From NCBI RefSeq assembly GCF_008831285.2, contig NC_045142.1:4471501-4535500 (forward strand): 64,000 bases of DNA, given 5' to 3'. The notes beneath the pieces are model-generated. The model saw nothing but the letters and a program-made list of their open reading frames with translations. It searched no databases and was not told the DNA's origin. Source of the DNA: Nymphaea colorata (lineage: Eukaryota > Streptophyta > Magnoliopsida > Nymphaeales > Nymphaeaceae). The position numbers were made by a program, and so were the translations under genes. This document shows positions 40,001 through 49,270 of the stretch, piece by piece (the first letter of the stretch is position 1; every line of letters starts with the position of its first letter).

Positions 40001-42964
40001 CTTCTCTTGTAATTTTCCCTAACCCTAATCTCTTAATAGAGATTAGGGTCACGTAATGCAAAATAACTTTTTGCTGCCTCTCTCTCTCTCTGGTAACAAG
40101 GATCACTAAAAATCTTTCCAAACATATCAACCTGTTATTTGATATTTCTGGATCTTGATTAGGAGGAGCATGACTAGTACTTCACCAACCATGCTTATCT
40201 ATAATATTTGGGATTTATGGAGTGTGTCATATTCCATATTCTTATTAAAATTTTATGCACATGATAAAAAAACTCTGAATCATCAAGCGCAACATTCTTC
40301 TTCTCTCAATCATGTTATCCCACATATCATAAACTTTATGAGGCATGAGCCCTTCTTTATCAACTTCTTTCAGCATCTGCCATACAGGCTTTGTCAACTG
40401 AAGAAAATATATAACCTTATCCCATCATGCATTATCTAAAATGCAATTTTTAATTTCTTAGGCCTTCACATTGTCATGACTCCGATAAATTCCTAATAAT
40501 TGTCAGTCACCATCAGCAGTAATGCATATTTCACCTGCTTAATTCTTTTCATCATTATAATAAACGATGCGTAACGAGTCTCAACAACCTTTCACAATTT
40601 TGAATCAGAATGCTTATTGAATATAGCAAGAGCATTTTGATGATTTACAATGAAATTTCTGATGTTTTTGACATCATGCCAGCTAGAAATATTGCTGGAA
40701 GTCATTCACCGGAAGAAATATCGCCAAATCAGCCAACTTTTGCCGGAAGAAATATCACCAAATCAGCCAACTTTTGCCCAAATCGTGGAAGATGTTCACC
40801 AGAAACTATTGCCGAACGTCTGAATGTTTTTGCGGGAGGTTGCCAATCTCTTCCTCAACAAACATCGGTGGAGAAGAATGGAACAAAGCCCTCGTCGAAG
40901 GGCTATACAAAAAAAAAAAAAGAGCTATAATTTTTGGATGAACAAGGACTCGATCAATGTTGACCAAGTCTGTTTTTGGATGGACATAGACCCGGGTGCA
41001 TTGACCATGGCCGGTACGTTGACTCATACCTGGGCCTTGTCCGATGCCATACTGGTACCCGTACCAGTGTTGCACTCGACCGATATGGGTACTCCTAAAA
41101 TGAGTTTCCCATGTGATTATGATTTTAAAGGGGTAAAAATCAGAAGCGAAGAGGAGTTTAGAGAAGTCAACTATGGTCATTGACTTCAAATCCTGTGGTT
41201 TTAGATCCTTCGTTGGGTGGAAATGAAAGCACCGGTTCTATCCTTTGATCTGTGTGTTTGAAGACCTTTGAGGCAATCTTGAAACAATGTATTGACAAGA
41301 AAACATACCACCTTGAGCTTGCTTATTTAGGTATTACTCAATGTTGGTGTAGCTTGAGCTTGGCTCAGCTCATTGTAGAAATAAGCAGGTTTGGACGTGT
41401 TAACATCTGTTATAACAAGGGCTTTACTAGAAATATGGCAGTTATGTCTGAATTAACTTGGCTATTAGTAATATGTTATCTTACATATACTAAACAAGAA
41501 GTGCAACAAATACATAGCAAAAGTAGTATGATCATATAAAAACATAATTATGCTTCTTAACAAAATTAACCATAATTTTCAAAACTTCTTTCTACATTTT
41601 ATGGGCGTTGAATTTATTATTATCTGACTGTAATTTGCTATCGGTGAATGCCTAAAGCAGCAGGCTTCTGCTGATGGTTGTCCATGACCAAGGGCTTGAT
41701 ATAGCAGTGGTTGGTAGATACTAGGACTAATTGGAATTGGTAATTCCAGCCTGCTAGTCAGACTCTCAGAGGACTTTCAGACTAGTGACCCAGTAGTCTT
41801 GCAGATGGATTGGAGGAACCTCTCTTTCTGTCTCTCATGTATATCTTTGGGAAGTCCTATTTACTGTTTACTCTATGTCACAGGTTGATGTTTTCTTTTT
41901 TTTCTTTTTTTCCTGTTCATTTGAAAGTGCAGTTTTTTGTTTTGAGTGCTCAAAATGGTGGCTATATATGGAACTCTGCAAAAATAGTTTTTTGGGGCTA
42001 CTCATGGCATCTGCTTAGCAGAAAAGTCGAAAGCTCATCTGTTAAACCATGAGCATTTTTTTTAATACCACATTATATTGTTGACTTATTGCAGCCACAG
42101 GAAATTGGAATATCAGGCCATGAGGACAACAAAGCACCAACTGAAGTACGTGTCCTACAAGAAAGAATCTCTCAGGAGATGTTTGAGGGTATCATCCGGG
42201 AAGTAGTTGAAGAAATTGGAGTTCCAGCATCTGCTCTTGTATTATTTTCCAGGCCTGTTTAAACTTTTGCTGTTTGGGCTCTCATCTAGCTGTTTATTTT
42301 GTTATAATTCTTGTTCCTTTTCAGGTTCTTGCGACATTGAATTCCCAAAATTTCTGTACCCTTAGTTGCCTTGTTTTAGCTCAGATTTTTGTTTTATCAT
42401 GTCAATGTAGTTGATATTTTGAAGCAGTTGTTAAATTTGTGAGCATCACATGGACTTTCTTGCAATTGATTATTTTTTCTCTTGGCTCTATATTTTCAAT
42501 CTTATACTAAGACGACAAATTTTTTTTAAAGCAATAATGGTCTTTTCTCCTGTAGAACATTACACTTGTTTTTATTATAGTCTTGTCAAGCCTTGCTGGT
42601 CATGTTATTTATCCTTGCAGTCTGATCCTCTCTTCATTGGCATCTCTCGGAGAGAGTTGAACGTGCGCCCTACTGCTTTCTTCTATATCAAATGTAGCAT
42701 GGAGTCTGAGGAAGTAGATCGACTTTACCATACTGCCCAAGATGGCTATGAATCGACACAGTTATGCATAGCTTTGAAGGTGTTATCATCGGATCCTATC
42801 TTCTATTTCTTCAATATTTGGAGCATTCTGTTTTGATAAATTTATTTAATTCCTTGTTGCAGAATGATTTGGAGAAGCTAGCTTTGAGAATGCCAGGCTG
42901 CCATCATGGAGGATTCACATTGTACCAACTGATGATTGAAGCTCTAGAGACGTCATCATCATAA
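20132..42964 (+). CDS. NUDT9: Nudix hydrolase, plant NUDT9 / animal NUDT22 type
   Basis: Nine exons: 20132-20218, 21465-21539, 22562-22618, 23375-23460, 31835-31893, 33211-33359, 42095-42238, 42621-42779, 42863-42964. All junctions are GT-AG and phase-consistent; the total is 918 nt, 305 aa. The order of conserved blocks follows plant Nudix hydrolase 9: YRLVLSCPTGLSRSQ (exon 1), VDFSAAYDRVP (2), IWDERIQKNPLLYNGKKFR (3), LGLTDYRTFAGTNLS (4-5), SSPLGNGA and FPGGHPE (6), REVVEEIGV at aa 206-214 (7), PLFIGISRRELNVRP (8), RMPGCHHGGF (9). The Nudix box is split: its glycine part (GGHPE, aa 167-171) is separated by a long insert from the catalytic REVVEEIGV, as in NUDT22-like UDP-sugar pyrophosphatases. 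The substrate is inferred only from that kinship, and the name refers to the plant gene, not human ADP-ribose pyrophosphatase NUDT9. Introns 4 (8,374 nt) and 6 (8,735 nt) carry transposons. No frame breaks were seen. Confidence 0.93.
23461..24531 (+). other. Intron 4 of the Nudix gene, part before the copia array
   Basis: AT-rich intron sequence. At about 23903-24242, two segments rich in GGTACGG/CCGTACC and GGGTATG/CATACCC face each other in inverted orientation around an AT-rich core, suggesting a decayed foldback or MITE-like element. No clear ends or target duplication. Confidence 0.4.
24537..24823 (+). repeat. Copia LTR 1 (5')
   Basis: 287 bp, TG...CA ends, TATATAT promoter-like box at about 24646. 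It differs from LTR 2 and LTR 3 at two places: A at 24575 (G in the others) and T at 24759 (C in the others). Confidence 0.95.
25245..27561 (+). pseudogene. Copia polyprotein remnant, copy 1 (truncated integrase, RT, RNase H)
   Basis: After a GC-rich leader made of repeated GCCGCCG and GTTCCCAGC blocks, a gag-like start (MADAAMPKLDDA) at 25245 runs 17 codons to a stop at 25296. Sequence then jumps to the integrase C-terminal region (from about 25288, SAHLINRM, later VFGCVCF and KAVFLGYS), so gag, protease and the integrase catalytic core are deleted. Reverse transcriptase is open with all main blocks (WVFNVKYKPDG, ARLVAKGFSQ, QLDVKNAFL, YGLKQSPRAWF, YVDDM at 26587-26601). A TGA at 27037-27039 interrupts the connection to RNase H; the frame continues unchanged past it (DADWAG, RSSAEAEY, CDNKSA, RTKHVEID). 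The final stop lies inside LTR 2. Confidence 0.93.
27556..27842 (+). repeat. Copia LTR 2 (shared middle LTR)
   Basis: 287 bp. It acts as 3' LTR of the first unit and 5' LTR of the second. By eye it is identical to LTR 3 and carries the LTR 3 alleles at both sites that differ from LTR 1. It contains a perfect 22-bp palindrome centred on ATAT (half-site CCGGGTCCATA). Confidence 0.95.
28264..30580 (+). pseudogene. Copia polyprotein remnant, copy 2
   Basis: A copy of the 25245-27561 remnant shifted by exactly 3,019 bp. It has the same 17-codon gag stub (28264-28317), the same deletion junction, open reverse transcriptase with YVDDM at 29606-29620, the same TGA (30056-30058) before RNase H, and a final stop inside LTR 3. 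Every open frame in the two units translates identically, on both strands. Confidence 0.93.
30575..30861 (+). repeat. Copia LTR 3 (3')
   Basis: 287 bp, followed directly by the target duplication GGGTT (30862-30866) instead of the primer-binding site, which marks the true right end of the array. Confidence 0.95.
30867..31834 (+). other. Intron 4 of the Nudix gene, part after the copia array
   Basis: AT-rich, no recognised gene. The sequence up to about 31400 is less T-rich on the plus strand than the rest of the intron and could be an antisense fragment of another element, but I could not identify it. Confidence 0.4.
33993..34038. repeat. (TA)n microsatellite
   Basis: A 46-bp pure TA run in intron 6 of the Nudix gene. 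It follows directly after CAGGGGGGTGT, which could be the right terminus (seen inverted) of the hAT element whose transposase remnant begins at 34227. Confidence 0.95.
34227..34756 (-). pseudogene. hAT transposase relic, C-terminal (dimerisation) part
   Basis: Read on the minus strand, the sequence just left of the copia element encodes a degraded hAT C-terminal dimerisation domain: DPLAVAMARDEEDS, then an NWWSCFGAGTPNLQWFAFK-like block, LSQPAT, a region equivalent to the usual RNKL motif, and DLVYVHSNLCLL. It contains stop codons and small shifts. A later segment (SSKYWDG, EDIDMD, ending MDL and stop at about 34227) resembles the acidic tail and is separated by what looks like a small intron with acceptor TTGCAG. 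Its N-terminal continuation lies beyond the copia insertion at 40104-40680. It is not expected to make protein. Confidence 0.8.
34757..34937 (+). repeat. Copia 5' LTR (181 bp)
   Basis: Contains a perfect 12-bp inverted repeat (ACCCTAATCTCT, 34861-34872, with its complement at 34877-34888, loop TAAT) and a CT-run near the 3' end. Confidence 0.96.
35678..39910 (+). pseudogene. Copia gag-pol polyprotein with one internal stop
   Basis: A single frame of about 1,410 codons. Gag with zinc knuckle CX2CX4HX4C (aa 251-264, CSYCGKIGHLEDRC); protease with DSG at about aa 368; integrase HHCC zinc region (about 495-525) and D,D,E core (HVDVWG about 551, RTDNALEF about 614, NGVAERKH about 652); reverse transcriptase with YVDDI at about aa 1093; RNase H from about 1255. 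A TAG at 39527-39529 stands where copia proteins usually have Trp before RSKKQ. The frame then continues unchanged to a TGA at 39908-39910, just before the purine tract. The element might still make protein up to RNase H, but would lack most of RNase H unless the stop is read through. Confidence 0.94.
39918..40098 (+). repeat. Copia 3' LTR (181 bp)
   Basis: Reads identical to the 5' LTR, including the length of the CT-run and the inverted repeat (40022-40033 with 40038-40049). Confidence 0.96.
40104..40680 (-). pseudogene. hAT transposase relic, central part
   Basis: On the minus strand this reads as a decayed hAT transposase core: DVKNIRNFIVNHQNALA, then VVETRYASFIIMMKRIKQVK, IKNCILDNA and WDKVIYFLQLTKPVWQM, then KVYDMWDNMIE and, after frame breaks, NNRLICLERFL. 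Plant hAT transposases have the same order (ETRFAS..MLKR, WWD..DYIL..T.PI..ML, VYEMWDTMIE) before the C-terminal dimerisation domain, which is found at 34227-34756 on the other side of the copia element. Several stop codons and frameshifts; non-functional. Confidence 0.8.
40709..40776. repeat. 34-bp direct tandem repeat
   Basis: The unit CCGGAAGAAATATCGCCAAA... at 40709 is repeated at 40743 with one visible difference (G to A). Confidence 0.93.
40777..42094 (+). other. Remainder of intron 6 of the Nudix gene
   Basis: Contains a segment at about 40970-41100 rich in GGTACC/CCGTACC and CCATGGCC motifs that looks transposon-derived, then plain AT-rich intron with a normal CAG acceptor before exon 7. 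No additional gene. Confidence 0.45.
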
Positions 42965-44580
42965 AGGCAGTTATAGAACTGCATTTGATCATGATTCTCA
43001 TCTTCAATTTTTCAGCCTGCAAGTTAGGATGGACAGTAGTATACCAGATTATGTTTAGAGGCCTACTCAGGATTGAAGTCTTGATCTCCTTCAACATGAA
43101 GGTCTCATCTTATGCCAACACCTTAGCAAGAGGATGCCACTTCCGTTGGCCAGTTTCAAGTTTCATTCCATTAGGTCATGGTGTACAATTACCATGCTTA
43201 GTCAATGCATAATTTGTCCGTGAATTGTAAGCCTTTCAATCTGATGTGACACAATAATTTTGTATGTCATTTACCTATTTAAAGTTTGAGGATAGGTCGA
43301 GGGCGGTGCGCACCCGTGCCTCTAATCATTAATTATGTATGTAATCTAGCTAGCAATAATTTCCATTGCTTGCTTTCTATGCTTCTGGGGAATGAGAACT
43401 TCTGTCCACAGTTCTAGTGGCTAAACTGATTTATAGTTCCAAAATAAAATTCCAAACCAAACTGAACCCAGAGCAAACTAAAACTTGAGTACAAATAAAG
43501 ATAAAAGAAATGTGCTGAACCTGAATGGACCAGCATTCTGAAGTTGGTTCTAGCTTTTCTCGGAAAAAACCGACTCTCTGTGTGAATACGATTCCGGAAT
43601 TTTAGATAGGTCTGCCTAAGTTGGATAGATATATGATGCATGATCCGATCCACTTTGTCCCGTTTCATGTGCTGGAGGTACATTTTATCTCCTCCGCATA
43701 CATTTACTCCGATGTTCTTGAAATTAGCAATGTGACATCATTGCCCCACTCCTTTTTTAGTTGGTATATGATTAATACATCACCCGAACCTTATCTCTCT
43801 CTCAGCCTTTTTTTAATTAAGACTTCAGATTTTTTATTCCTAACAAAGAACTGCAATCTTAGGATATGAGGTGATATAAGATTTAGGATTTCTGACATTA
43901 GGACTTCATATAATTTTTTATTTCTAATAAAGCACTGAAATCTTAAGACATGAGATGATTTGAGATCTTAGGGTCTTTGATGCTGGGATTTTAGATTTTT
44001 TATTTCTAACAAAGAACTGAAACGTGATATTTGAAATATGCAATGATCACATTATAGAACCTCTTGAAATCCATAAATCCTAATACTCTCCTTCCCTCTA
44101 AATTGAAATTCATTAATTTAGGCATAATGGTAACCTTAAGTTCAAAGTCTTCTAAATTTTAAGTTTACTAGAACTATGGATTCAAGGTGGGCCATTTATT
44201 AAATGAGGCCCTCCAATCTCAAATCTTGGATAATATTTATAGCTTAAAGCATGTTTGTTTAGACTGAGCGGACTGAAAACATGTCCAAGAAGCCTTCCTT
44301 ATGCAAGGCGTCAACACGTCTCAAAATTTATGTTGCACTAACTAGAAGTGCAATCAGATAGATCAACATGCAACCCTTTCTTCTAAGACATTACACGTCC
44401 GACTGCAACGAACAAGCCTTTGGCTACGCTTCTTTGCTTTACACGTAGTCTGGCACGAGAAACACCTAGCGCCTGGAGCATCATTTCGGGAAGCGGCGGT
44501 GGTGGTTTTGATCCTTCCACAATCGCAGAGTTGTCCCAAAAGTTAACGGCGACGTCGGCGAGAAAGAAGCAGATTGATGC
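42965..44580. other. Intergenic between Nudix and IBA57-like genes
   Basis: 1.6 kb without a recognised gene. Contains the 3' flank of the Nudix gene, the threefold repeat at 43821-44040, and the presumed IBA57-like promoter. No clear TATA box seen. The plus-strand frame starting at 44420 overlaps the IBA57-like exon 1 in another phase and is a shadow. Confidence 0.5.
43821..44040. repeat. Three imperfect tandem copies of an ~83-bp unit
   Basis: The motif TTTTTTATTNCTAANAAAG followed by ACTGNAATCTTA..GA.ATGAG occurs at about 43830, 43914 and 43996, giving periods of about 84 and 82 bp. The copies are diverged. Confidence 0.8.
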
Positions 44581-47500
44581 ATGGCTTCTTCTTGCCTCAG
44601 AAAGGTTATTTCATGCCATATTTGCCGGAGGTGTAGCCTCATCCCTCGGAGAAGCCTCTCTTCTGCGCCAACGTCCCCGGGAAATCACCAATCAGAGGAA
44701 GGTGGGGAGAGGGGCAGCCGGGGGCCCTTCGCCTCCCTCCTCAGGAGCCGCTCAGTCGTCCGATTCCGAGGCCCTGACACCATCAAGTTCTTACACGGCC
44801 TTCTCACCAACGATGTCCGCCCGTTCGCAGAGCCCCCAAAGGAGGAGCTTGCCTCCATCCCCACCCCCAACCAGCCCCTCCATTCCACCTCGCCCATCTA
44901 CTCCGCAATGCTCACAGCCCGCGGCCGCTTCCTTTACGACTTTTTCTTTTATCGCCCAGCCTCGCCCGAACAGAAGCTGGACCCTTCTGGCGCCGGTCCT
45001 GGCTCTGGCGCTTCTGAGATGAGCCTCTACGCGGATGTTGATTCTCAGTGCGTGGATGAGATCCTGGAGTTCATGAAGAGGTATCGCAGAAAATTGGTAC
45101 TTTCCCATTCTAAGAATCTGAACAAGCTATCACTATTTTAAAAGTGAGGTGCAAGGTTTAAGTCATTACTTTAAGGTTAGCTAATTTTTGTGTAGATTTT
45201 CTAGCTGCTACTGCACAAAGGTTTGAGTTGGTGTTTCTATGAGCCAGATGGATTAAAGGCACACAATATATTTCATGTTTCATCCCACTTTTGGATGGTG
45301 GAGTCTCTGGTAGTTGTATACTGAGAAATGCATTACTGGTACTTCATAGGTTCATTATTCGTTTATGGTGTTCGGCATGAAGTGTTGGATGCATACATTT
45401 GACTACTTAGAAGAGAACGGATGTCCTTTAACTTAACTTGAGATATTACAGTACAGAGCACGCTGTCATATCTCAACTTTCTCCTTCTTTGCTGGAGAAG
45501 TATTCCCTGATTCATTACTTTAAAATGGTTGATTCTCATGTAGATTTTCATGCTACTACTGCACAAAGGTTTGGAATTGTACATTGTGAAATGCATTAGT
45601 TGTAGTTCATAGTTAGGTTCATTATTCATTGATTGGGTTCAGCATGAAGTGTTGGATGCATAAATTAGCGAACCATGACCATTTAAAACAGATTATTGTT
45701 TTGTCTACGTGAAAGGTACCGCCTGAGAGCTAAGGTGGAGATCGAGAACGTGGCCGAGGAATTCTCTTGCTGGCAACGTTTTGGCACTTTTGATGAGCCC
45801 TCAACGGCTGGTGAACCGGAGGCTGCAGCAGTCGGATGGGGTAGTGCAGTTGATGATACGGGTAGCTCGGCTGCACAAGGAAATAGTCATGGTTGGCGAT
45901 GGTTCAGGGATCCTCGGTTAGCTGCCCTTGGTTTTCGGGGAATCTTCCCATCTGACCAAACTCGTAAGAGTTAAACTTTAAAGTGGCATTAGGCGTGTCT
46001 AACTGTACTGTGGTCATTCACGTGTATTGCATTTGTTAGTTCTGTTACTTGTGTTTTTCTTCGTTAATTTTGTCCTTGTCATATATGTAGCTTGACATCT
46101 TAATAGTGATTCTTCTGGCTCTTGTAGCTCCACTGGTTGAAGCCGACAAGGAAGTTGATGAGCAACATTATATTCTATGGAGAATAGAAAAAGGTGTTGC
46201 AGAGGGTTCAACTGAAATTCCCAAAGGTGCAGTTATTCACATTGTTCATTTTCTTGATTGTGCTCAAGCGTCTTGTTTGTGAGAAATTTCTTTCCTGCTG
46301 TAAGATCAAAGATGTCTTGTTAGCTGTTCTCATTTTCTTGATGGATTCTCTTGGTTTGTGGTCTATATATAATGCCTATTTTGTTAGTTTGGTGGATTAG
46401 AGTATGTATAAGTGGACATTGTCGGGAAAGGCTGTTAGGATTTTTCCCCTCAGTTTGTGAATTGGAAGTTTTATTTTGTGAAAAATAGATGAAGAAATTC
46501 AAGTGAATCATGCATTTGGTTTTTGCCTAAGATGATTTGTGCACTGATATTTGTTTCGTTGCTTTTGTTTATTTATTAGTACCGCTTAAAGTGATTTACA
46601 AGATGTTGTATTGTTTTTTAAATGGCTGCATACATACTTTTTCCTGTTGCTGTTTAACTTATGATACTTTTCCTGTTAATCCTAACTATGATTTTTGTTC
46701 TCATATCTACCTCAAACCAGCTTTTCAGACTTCAGTCTTCACAAGATCGTCCTTGATGAAAATATTCATTGGACGCCTAATTGTTCTCATTACTAAGTTG
46801 TTGTCCATAGCTGAGTATTGAATAAGTTCCTTATAGTCAATTTCAGCTTCATTTTGGGTTTGGCAAGACTAATGTTTTTTTTTTAAAAAAAAAAACTTTC
46901 AATGGTTGTCCATCCCTCTCATCAACTTGAGTTGTAGCTATGTTGTCAAATGCTATTTGGGGCTTGTGCCTAGGCTCACCTAGGCTGTCAGGCTTGGCTA
47001 ATTGCTTAAGCTAGTTAGCTTTAGGTGACCTGCCATTTGCAAATGCCTAGAACCTCGCATAGGCACTGAATGGCCTAGATTTTTTTTCATTGACAAACTA
47101 AACTCTTTTTCCCTTTTTTCTTTGGTGCAACTTTTCCATTTTTTGTTGTTGCAGTATTGTGATTTTGTGTTAAAAGTATATGTGCATATGCAATCATAGT
47201 TATAGTAGCAATTACAACTGGTATAACATTATACTTTAAATAATCTATGCTTTTATGTATTTGTGTGTGTGTGTCTGATACGTGCCAGCCTAGGAGCCCT
47301 CCGAGAGACGAGGCTTGTGTGTGAGTGTGAATTATATTAGAATTTTTTGTTTATTAGAACTATAATATAAGACAATTTTAGCATTTTACAATAAGCAATG
47401 ATAATATGAACTATAGCTTTGGAAATTGTAATTATAGATTTAGCAGTTAGCATTTAGGCAATGATAAGGTTTTGCGTGCTCTATAACATTGAAGAACATT

Positions 47501-49270
47501 GATATCTTATGGTTCCTACCACCGCCGGTTCCATTCTTTTCTTTGCTGATGGTTCTTTGGCATGCGGAGAATCAGTCTAATGCCTTTGTGCTTTTTGATT
47601 TGATAAAGCAATCAGTGATCTACTAAGTATTTTTCTGAGTGAAAAAAAAGTAGGAGTTTCAACTAAAATGTCAATCTGAAGGCTACCGATATCTTACTGC
47701 ATGTTTTTCTGAGTAAATAGAAGAGGTTGAGGGATGGTAAAAATATGCAGCAAAAGCAGAGCTACGCCAAACTTTGTGGCTTAAAAAATATTATGCCCTA
47801 GAACAAGGATTATAAGTGTGATTCTTGTTTTCTCTAGGGTTCTCCTTCTTTATGTCAGATAGAGAATGCTGGTGTTGTATGTCTAACATATCCTTCGTGG
47901 GCTCCCCTGCAGTAGTTAACGAACAAATGTCACTATTAACTGGGTGGATATCCATGGGCAGAAGGGGCACAACATGTCTGTAATACTAGTTGAGCATAAT
48001 GTGCTAAAGTTGCTGCATTAACCGTCAGTATTTCTTTTTGTTTTCTTGCTTTAGGAACCACTAGTCTCTGTTCTTTTATGTGTTTCCTTTGCTATTCTGG
48101 CAGCTTCTTGGGAATTTCTAAGTTCCTATATCTTTCTCATGGCACAGTTTTATCAGTAAAGTTTTCCAATCTCAATTATTGCTTGTGGATGTTTTCTCAT
48201 GTTCATGTGAAGAAATGTAGAGAACTACTGCTGCACTAGTTGTTCTGCCAGGGATGTATTAACTATTAACTGCCTTCTTTGTCTTGGAGGTGTACACTCT
48301 GGGGAAAAAAGATGGATTTTGATGACATGGCATTAGTAAGCTTTTAATAGGTTATTCAAAGCCTTTAGTGGGAGGGAGAAAAAAAAAACTCACTTTAATT
48401 TCTAACATGGTTTTGCACTAATGCTCTAGCTGTAGTTTTTTCTACTGTTACATGCAATCATGCCTGGAGAAATGAATGTTCCCCGTCTGTTTGCTAACAT
48501 GGTTTTGCACTTCTCCACAAGTTACAAGGTTTTAAATTTTTATGTGCAATCTATGCGTTGAAGTTTTTCCTATTTGGCTTTTTAACATTTCAATCTGTTG
48601 ATAGCCTACAGTAGAAGTTCTTCCTATTGATTGCTTTTTAACATGGTGCGACTCTATGCGTAGGACCATAGCTTATATTGATCTGTTAGCCGATTCTTTA
48701 CAAAACAGTCTTGCAGATTGGAACGTTTTATATGGTTACTTTTGCTTAATACACTCTAGTGTTATACTTGACCAGGTAAAGCAATCCCTCTGGAGTTCAA
48801 TTTTGTTGGCTTGAATGCAATCAGCTTCGAGAAGGGATGCTATGTTGGTCAAGAGTTAATTGCTCGTACGCATCATCGTGGCATCATCCGCCAGCGTCTG
48901 CTCCCTATGATCTTTGTCGATGGACAGGGCAAAGGTAACTTGTTGCATGGGTGATTTAAGAGTGAAAACTTCGTACATTAACAGCTGCCTACTGTGGAAA
49001 ATTCTGTTTTCATTTTCTGCAACAGAGATGGAAGCTAAGGTCGGTCCAGGAGCAGAAGTTGTGAATGTTTCGTCAGGTAACAATGCAGGTTCAGTGACGA
49101 AGGCAGTTGGCTGTCGAGGCATAGGTGTTTTGAGACTGGAAGAAGCCCTTAAAAGCTCTAGTTCCTTGAGAATTAGGGAGCATGAGAATGTCCATGTGAA
49201 AGCTATTCGTCCAGAGTGGTGGCCGGCAGAGTGGGGTCATGAGCAGGAAGAAGACTCGGACGTTGTTTAG
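44581..49270 (+). CDS. IBA57: IBA57/YgfZ-family iron-sulfur cluster assembly protein, mitochondrial
   Basis: Five exons: 44581-45080, 45716-45963, 46128-46226, 48776-48934, 49026-49270; GT-AG junctions, phases fit, 1,251 nt, 416 aa. The N-terminus (first ~36 aa) is rich in Arg and Ser with no acidic residues, as in a mitochondrial presequence. Exon 1 has the folate-binding YgfZ/GcvT-like fold start ([34 protein letters not shown]); exon 2 [10 protein letters not shown] and GIFPSDQT; exon 4 [17 protein letters not shown], with the family signature KGCYVGQE at aa 302-309, and the ARTHHRG block; exon 5 ends with EWWPAEW. Known family role: with ISCA proteins, assembly of 4Fe-4S clusters in mitochondria. 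Intron 3 (2,549 nt) is large and holds only AT-rich and repeat-like sequence. The gene appears intact. Confidence 0.94.
46227..48775 (+). other. Intron 3 of the IBA57-like gene
   Basis: A 2.5-kb intron with no gene. Around 46930-47110 there are repeated GCCTAGGC-type palindromic motifs, and around 47280 CGTGCCAGCCTAGG, suggesting a decayed DNA transposon without clear ends. Confidence 0.45.

Larger units (their letters stand above)
34757..40098 (+). mobile_element. Near-intact Ty1/copia LTR retrotransposon (5,342 bp)
   Basis: Two 181-bp LTRs (34757-34937, 39918-40098) that I read as identical, ends TGTTAAAG...GGTAACA. The primer site TGGTATCAGAGCG follows the 5' LTR, and the purine tract GAGGGGGAG precedes the 3' LTR. 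The 5-bp target duplication AGGAT occurs at 34752-34756 and 40099-40103. One open polyprotein fills the interior except for a single stop codon. It is inserted sense to the Nudix gene within intron 6, inside an older antisense hAT transposase gene. Identical LTRs imply a young insertion. Confidence 0.97.

Noticed and set aside
44420-45022. 200-aa plus-strand frame overlapping the IBA57-like exon 1
   Set aside because: Out of phase with the conserved YgfZ-fold sequence; Ser/Pro-rich composition comes from the other frame.
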